DNA of 64,000 bases from Umbelopsis isabellina (lineage: Eukaryota > Mucoromycota > Umbelopsidomycetes > Umbelopsidales > Umbelopsidaceae): positions 62,001 through 126,000 of the forward strand of contig JAEPQZ010000014.1 in assembly GCA_016758905.1 (NCBI GenBank), given 5' to 3'. The notes under the pieces are model-generated. The model was not told where the DNA came from. It saw only the letters and a list, made by a program, of their open reading frames with translations, and made no database searches. Each line of letters begins with the position of its first letter. The first letter of the stretch is position 1. Positions 59,505 to 64,000 of this stretch are shown here, piece by piece. The position numbers and the translations under genes are program-made.

Positions 59505-61289
59505 ATGGCCCCTGAGTACCAACATCTGGGCCGAGGAAATGACTTCTCCGGGATGATGCTCAAGTACAGATGTGCTAGGGCTCTTACCATTGCCAGCATG
59601 GCTGCAATTGTCCTCCTTGCACTCGCATCTGTATTCTATCCCGGTTTAAAAGGTACGCCAGAATTTCACATTGGTTTAACATGGGACTTGCTTTGGGGAT
59701 AAACAACTTATTTCATGTTATACATCCATGTAGGTGAATCAAATAAGGACTATGCACAAGACTACGATGTGCCTGTACCGATAGAAAGCCCAGACACGGT
59801 GGCATCCAATGATAAAATAGGAACAGATGATTATACGATAACGGAACCGGAAGGCAAATGCTCTTTGCCAACAACGCTAACCATTCCAAAATCTGAGGAT
59901 GGCAGCTACACACCAACTTCACCTCATTCTGATATTTTGGCTATCTTATCCAGTGTCCCTGAAGATGATTACGAGCAATATTGCCAAGGGTGGCGCAAAC
60001 TCGTCAAACCTGATTATCCTTATACTTACAACCTGAATGGTGAATGTGGAAACTGGCAGGAAAAGTATGCTGCTCTTCATAAACGTCGACTCACTCAATT
60101 AGATTCCTTGAAGGCCAACGACTTGGACAAGTTGGATAGCCAGGACCGTCCAACCTATATTGCCTACAAGTGCGTTCAGGTGGCCACTAATGGTAACCGT
60201 GGTTGTGGTGGTTTAGCTGATCGAATGAGTGGAATGATCTCTACGTTCTTTTATGCTCTTTTGACCGACCGAGCCTATTTTGCTTATTGGGACGATGAAA
60301 ATCCCTTCTCATTGGACATTTTATTTGAAAAGCCCTTTATCGATTGGCATTACGAGAAGTCTGCCATGGATCAGCTTTTTATCGGAGACGTCGACGATGA
60401 TTACTTTGGTACCCAGCCTGTCGATACACTGAATGCCAAGTGGCCCACTATGGAAAACACGCTGTTCCCTGATGGAGCCAGTCAAAATTTCTCGGATTTA
60501 TGGACTGCCTCATTAGTGCAAGTGCGATCCAACCGAGGTTATATTATTCACACTTTTGAATCATCTAACGTCTATCCTGATATCCTTCATAAGATGGGAC
60601 TCAACGTTCACAACACATTTGGATGTTTAACTGATTACCTGTTTAAGCCTACCATTGGATCAAGACGGTTTATCGATGCATACAAGAATCTGCTCGACTT
60701 GGAAAGCATTTTCAGTGTCGGTATACAGATTCGCACGGGCGACAATCAAATCGTCAACCCCAAGGAGGATGAATTGACTGTGGAAAGCTACTCATACTTT
60801 TTGACGTGTGCTAATCAATTGACGAAAGCATACCGACAACCATACCACAAGAAAGTGGTTTATTTCCTTATCACTGATTCCGCCAAACTTCGTGATGAAA
60901 TGATGGATCTGAACACCAATGCTGCCACTCATCAAGAGTACTTGAGCAGTAAAGATACCGTAGTTTTAACAACTGGATTACCCATTGAGCACGTCGAACC
61001 AGCACAGGTGGCCAAATACATCAATATCACCGAACCCATAGTAGAAACCCAAGAACAAAAGGTTGCAGGTATCAACAGTGCAGTCATTGAGAACTGGCTT
61101 TTGGCCAACACCAATTATCGTGTCATCAGTCAACAAGGCTATGGTAAACTTGCAGCGTTCCATAGCAACATCGACGGTACTACATATGGTATGCCACGTA
61201 TCACCAGCAAACATCGTGCACCCGACTGTGGCAATCCCAAGGCAGCCACCTCATTCCATGATCTCAGCATGTTATGGAGTTTAGGTTAA
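59505..61289 (+). CDS. Type II Golgi glycosyltransferase, fucosyltransferase (GT37-like)
   Basis: Two exons (59505-59652, 59735-61289) give about 565 residues. A short cytosolic tail, one membrane anchor (ALTIASMAAIVLLALASVFY) and a lumenal stem precede the catalytic domain. The region GNRGCGGLADRMSGMISTFF followed by YALLTDRAYFAYWDDENPFS resembles the first motif of plant xyloglucan fucosyltransferases (LGNRLL...AFLYALLT.R); IFSVGIQIRTGDNQ matches their second, GDP-fucose-binding motif (iGIQiR). Mucoromycota walls contain fucose polymers, so an alpha-fucosyltransferase is a reasonable guess. Linkage and acceptor are unknown. Codon use is C-rich and regular, suggesting good expression. Confidence 0.65.
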
Positions 61290-62305
61290 AGGGACTTTTG
61301 TCATTATGTACTTATCTACACATTCATTTTCTTGAAAGCATTTTTATAAAGCAACTACTTTTTCTTAAATAGAATTTACGCCCCTTCCTTTTCACAATTC
61401 TGGGGTAAAGTGTCGTGTAACGATATGGATCCTTTTATTGGATTTTTGTAAAAATGCATTCCTGTCATTGTCAGTCAAGGCGCGCATGGGTGCCTACTTC
61501 CGGGCTGTCTTATGATCAACCCCCTCTTGTCAATCAGATTTTCCGCTAAGGCTTGTTTAAAAAATCTAGCAAGGTGCCTAATTCAGAAGCTCTTCTGCCA
61601 ATTTATTATCATGTAGTGTTTGGTCACGAGCAGCCAATGCCCATATGCAGCATTTAACCTGATTCAGGCATGACGGGAAACAAAACCAATCTGGAAAGAG
61701 ACAGACTCAAATTAATTGGTGATTTTAGCAAATGGTTTGATTTTCCTTTTTCCGAGATGAATGCGAGTTGTAAGCTATCTGACTAAGCTGCAACACTACT
61801 TTGCAACACATAGATCCTGCCGCAGTGTCAAGCTTGTTTGTTGTTTGGGGAAAAGCCAAGATTTCCCAATTGAATATGGAAAGCCATTTGTATTCTTTTG
61901 GTATAACGCACTGTTATTACCTACTCACCACATGACATTAGCAGCCACCAATTAATCCCCTTGAATGTTATCTAGGATGTTCAAAGATCAATCAAACCAG
62001 CAAAAAAGTCAAGAGTTGGATCAAATATATAGGGCGGACATGGATAAATGCATATAAAATAGGTTCCTTGGCGCCGGATTTCTCAATGGCAAGGCTTCGG
62101 GTTGGTTTGTTCTCCAGTGACGTCAGCAAATTGGGCTAATTTTGAGTAGTGACGTCTCAGAAAAATTAAATTGTTGCCGCTATCCACCAATTTGATTGGT
62201 TAAGCCTAAAACGAAAATTTTTTTGCAGTATATAATTTTTTTGTATTGGTGTTTGGTAACTTCTTTTACTTTTTTCCCCTTTTCCCTTCTCTATCCTCCC
62301 TCGCC
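61290..62305. promoter_or_regulatory. Promoter region of translation elongation factor 3
   Basis: About 1 kb without a gene. Near the EF-3 start it holds a perfect CRE palindrome TGACGTCA (62118-62125), a half-match TGACGTCT (62150-62157), facing CCAAT boxes (CCAAT at 62187-62191, ATTGG at 62195-62199) and a TATATAA box near 62229. The leader from about 62250 is pyrimidine-rich (TTTTTTCCCCTTTTCCC). The layout looks like a strong promoter; factors are inferred. Confidence 0.6.
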
Positions 62306-64000
62306 ATGCCTGCCGTCGCTAACAACACTCAGGCTTCCGAAATCCCTACCAAGAAGATGGCCGCCTTGTCCATCTCTACCAACCCAGGCGAGGTCGAGTC
62401 TAAGCAAGCTCAGGAGCTTCTCCAAAAGCTCGCTGCTGCTGCTGACGATGCTGACCGTATCTCTGCCGCCGAGGAGTTGGCCAGCTTTATCAACACTCAC
62501 GGCGTCCTTTCTCTCAAGTTGTATGGTATCTTGGATGCCATTACTGCTAACTTGAACAACAAGAAGGCTCCTATTGCTCGTCAAGCCGGCATTGCCTTGA
62601 TCAAGGCTCTTACTCACAAGAGCGTTGATCGTCAAGCCGAGCCCTACTTGCTCGAGTTCCTTCCTGCTCTTCTTGAACTCCAAGCTGACAAGCAGGTTGC
62701 TGTCAAGAACGATGCCCTTGACGCTGCCAAGGAGCTCATCAAGACTGTCTCCCCCTATGCCGTTTATGCCATGGTTCCCGCCATCATGGAAGCTCTTACT
62801 AACTCCAAGAAGTGGCCCACTAAGTTCCTTGCTTTGACCATCATTGACGAACTTGTCAAGATTGCCCCTAAGCAGGTCCACTCTGTCATCCCCAAGATTG
62901 TTCCCTCAATCTCTGACTGCATGTGGGATACCAAGGCTGAAGTCAAGAAGGCTGCTACCGCCACCATGGGTAATGTCTGCTCCCTTGCTGATAACAAGGA
63001 TATCGAGCGTTTCATTCCCGCTGTCATTACTTGCATCAACAAGCCTGAGAACGTCCCCGAGACTATTCATTTGCTTGGTGCTACTACTTTTGTCCAAGAA
63101 GTTGACTCTGCTACTTTGTCCATCATGGTGCCTCTTTTGGCCCGTGGTTTGAACGAACGTGCTACTCCAATCAAGCGCAAGTCTGCTTTGATTATTGACA
63201 ACATGTCCAAGCTGGTCGACGACCCTAATGTTGCCGCTCCTTTCTTGCCTTTGCTCTTGCCCGGTCTTGAGAAGACCCATGAGGTTGTTGCTGACCCCGA
63301 GTGCCGCTCCGTCGTTGAGAAGGCTCTCGCTACCCTTCAGCGTGTCGGCACCCCCAAGGAGTGGACCAAGACCCCTGAGCAAAAGGCTGAAGCCATCGCT
63401 AATGGCCTCAAGGACCTTTTGCCCGCCGACTATGACGCTTTCTTCCAAGTTGAAGTCGAATATATCACCAAACTCGCTACTGCTTTGTCTAACGTTCTTG
63501 AATTCCAGAAGAACGAGTGGGTTGTTAACGTTGCTCCTTATGCCTCCGCCTTCTTGTCCAAGGATGATGCCAATGTTCTGGCTGACGCTTTCCTCGCCAA
63601 GTGCGAAGAGGCTGTCGCCGAAAAGGAAGTTGAAGAAGATGATGATGAGGGTGAAGATCTCTGCAACTGCGAGTTCTCTCTCGCTTATGGTGCTAAGATC
63701 TTGCTTAACCGCACCTCCCTTCGTCTCAAGCGTGGCCGTCGCTACGGTCTTTGCGGTGCCAACGGCTCCGGAAAGTCTACCCTCATGCGCGCCATTGCCA
63801 ATGAGCAGGTCGAAGGTTTCCCTCCCAAATCTGAACTTAAGACCGTCTACGTCGAACACGACATTGATGGTTCCGAAGCTGATACTCCCATTGTCGATTT
63901 CGTCCTTGCTGACGAAGGTGTCGAGACTAAGGACCGTGATACTGTCACCAAGATTCTTACTGAATATGGTTTCACTGCTGATATGCTCGCCAACAAGGCC
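62306..64000 (+). CDS. TEF3: Translation elongation factor 3 (partial, continues past the window)
   Basis: From ATG at 62306 (MPAVANNTQASEIPTKKMAA) an intronless frame runs to the window edge, about 565 residues of the usual 1,040-1,050. HEAT repeats occupy residues about 30-320 (LKLYGILDAITANLNNKKAP, VPAIMEALTNSKKWPTKFLA, FIPAVITCINKPENVPETIH). A four-helix segment and an acidic EEDDDEGED stretch follow, then the first ABC ATPase with Walker A GANGSGKST at about residues 487-495. EF-3 is a fungal ATPase that clears E-site tRNA from the ribosome. Very biased codons (GCT/GCC, AAG, CTT) show high expression. The 3' half and second ATPase are outside. Confidence 0.97.
   Translation, partial: MPAVANNTQASEIPTKKMAALSISTNPGEVESKQAQELLQKLAAAADDADRISAAEELASFINTHGVLSLKLYGILDAITANLNNKKAPIARQAGIALIKALTHKSVDRQAEPYLLEFLPALLELQADKQVAVKNDALDAAKELIKTVSPYAVYAMVPAIMEALTNSKKWPTKFLALTIIDELVKIAPKQVHSVIPKIVPSISDCMWDTKAEVKKAATATMGNVCSLADNKDIERFIPAVITCINKPENVPETIHLLGATTFVQEVDSATLSIMVPLLARGLNERATPIKRKSALIIDNMSKLVDDPNVAAPFLPLLLPGLEKTHEVVADPECRSVVEKALATLQRVGTPKEWTKTPEQKAEAIANGLKDLLPADYDAFFQVEVEYITKLATALSNVLEFQKNEWVVNVAPYASAFLSKDDANVLADAFLAKCEEAVAEKEVEEDDDEGEDLCNCEFSLAYGAKILLNRTSLRLKRGRRYGLCGANGSGKSTLMRAIANEQVEGFPPKSELKTVYVEHDIDGSEADTPIVDFVLADEGVETKDRDTVTKILTEYGFTADMLANKA

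Noticed and set aside
62291-62881. 196-codon minus-strand frame at the EF-3 start
   Set aside because: Also antisense to EF-3 and caused by its codon bias.
62906-63859. 317-codon minus-strand open frame across EF-3
   Set aside because: It is a shadow of the highly codon-biased EF-3 gene; the protein has no motif and the plus strand is clearly EF-3.

Overview
The window looks like nuclear DNA of an early-diverging filamentous fungus, most likely Mucoromycota. The gene set is fungal (translation elongation factor 3, Ras with a CAAX box, Kar5-type karyogamy protein, GtaA-type glutaminase). Genes are cut by many short introns (about 45-190 bases, GTAAGT-like donors, CTAAC/CTGAC-like branch points) and lie close together on both strands. 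A fucosyltransferase-like Golgi enzyme also fits the fucose-containing walls of Mucoromycota. I cannot name genus or species. Exon structures were read by eye from splice signals and frame continuity, so individual boundaries are inferences.

Layout. 0-5.4 kb: a secreted EXORDIUM/Phi_1-like protein, a long gene-free stretch and an orphan seven-helix membrane protein. 5.4-11.9 kb: mostly non-coding, holding ribosomal protein eL38 (with an ATG-only first exon), a broken tail of a MER3/HFM1-type meiotic helicase, and CRIPT. 11.9-21.3 kb: an LSH/HELLS-type chromatin remodeller, a many-exon Kar5/GEX1/Brambleberry nuclear-fusion protein, and a receptor-like protein joining outside kelch repeats to a cytosolic kinase. 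21.3-32.4 kb: dense housekeeping block of dipeptidyl peptidase III, an RbfA-like mitochondrial factor, eL34, an MFS transporter, CCT3, a WDR53-like WD40 protein and an F-box protein. 32.5-37.7 kb: a graveyard of Ty3-type retrotransposon pieces beside an intact tRNA-Val(AAC), then an unrecognised ORF with decayed sequence upstream. 37.9-45.4 kb: secreted GtaA-like glutaminase with a beta-trefoil tail, holocytochrome c synthase, and a repetitive His/Asp- and Thr-rich secreted protein. 45.7-55.9 kb: UTP7, Ras, a rhodanese, histone H1, aldehyde dehydrogenase and eIF2B gamma. 56.2-64 kb: a zinc-finger/FHA/pseudokinase protein, a fucosyltransferase-like enzyme and the first part of EF-3, which runs off the window.

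Most genes are unrelated neighbours, not a cluster. Recurring themes are ribosome biogenesis and translation (eL38, eL34, UTP7, eIF2B gamma, EF-3, RbfA-like) and sexual or meiotic functions (Kar5, MER3 tail). The strongest candidates for something undescribed are the C2H2-C2H2-FHA-pseudokinase (HRD changed to HRN, DFG to GFG), the kelch-TM-kinase receptor, a DPP III whose zinc motif is the five-residue HELGH, and the glutaminase-trefoil fusion whose introns sit in register with its repeats.
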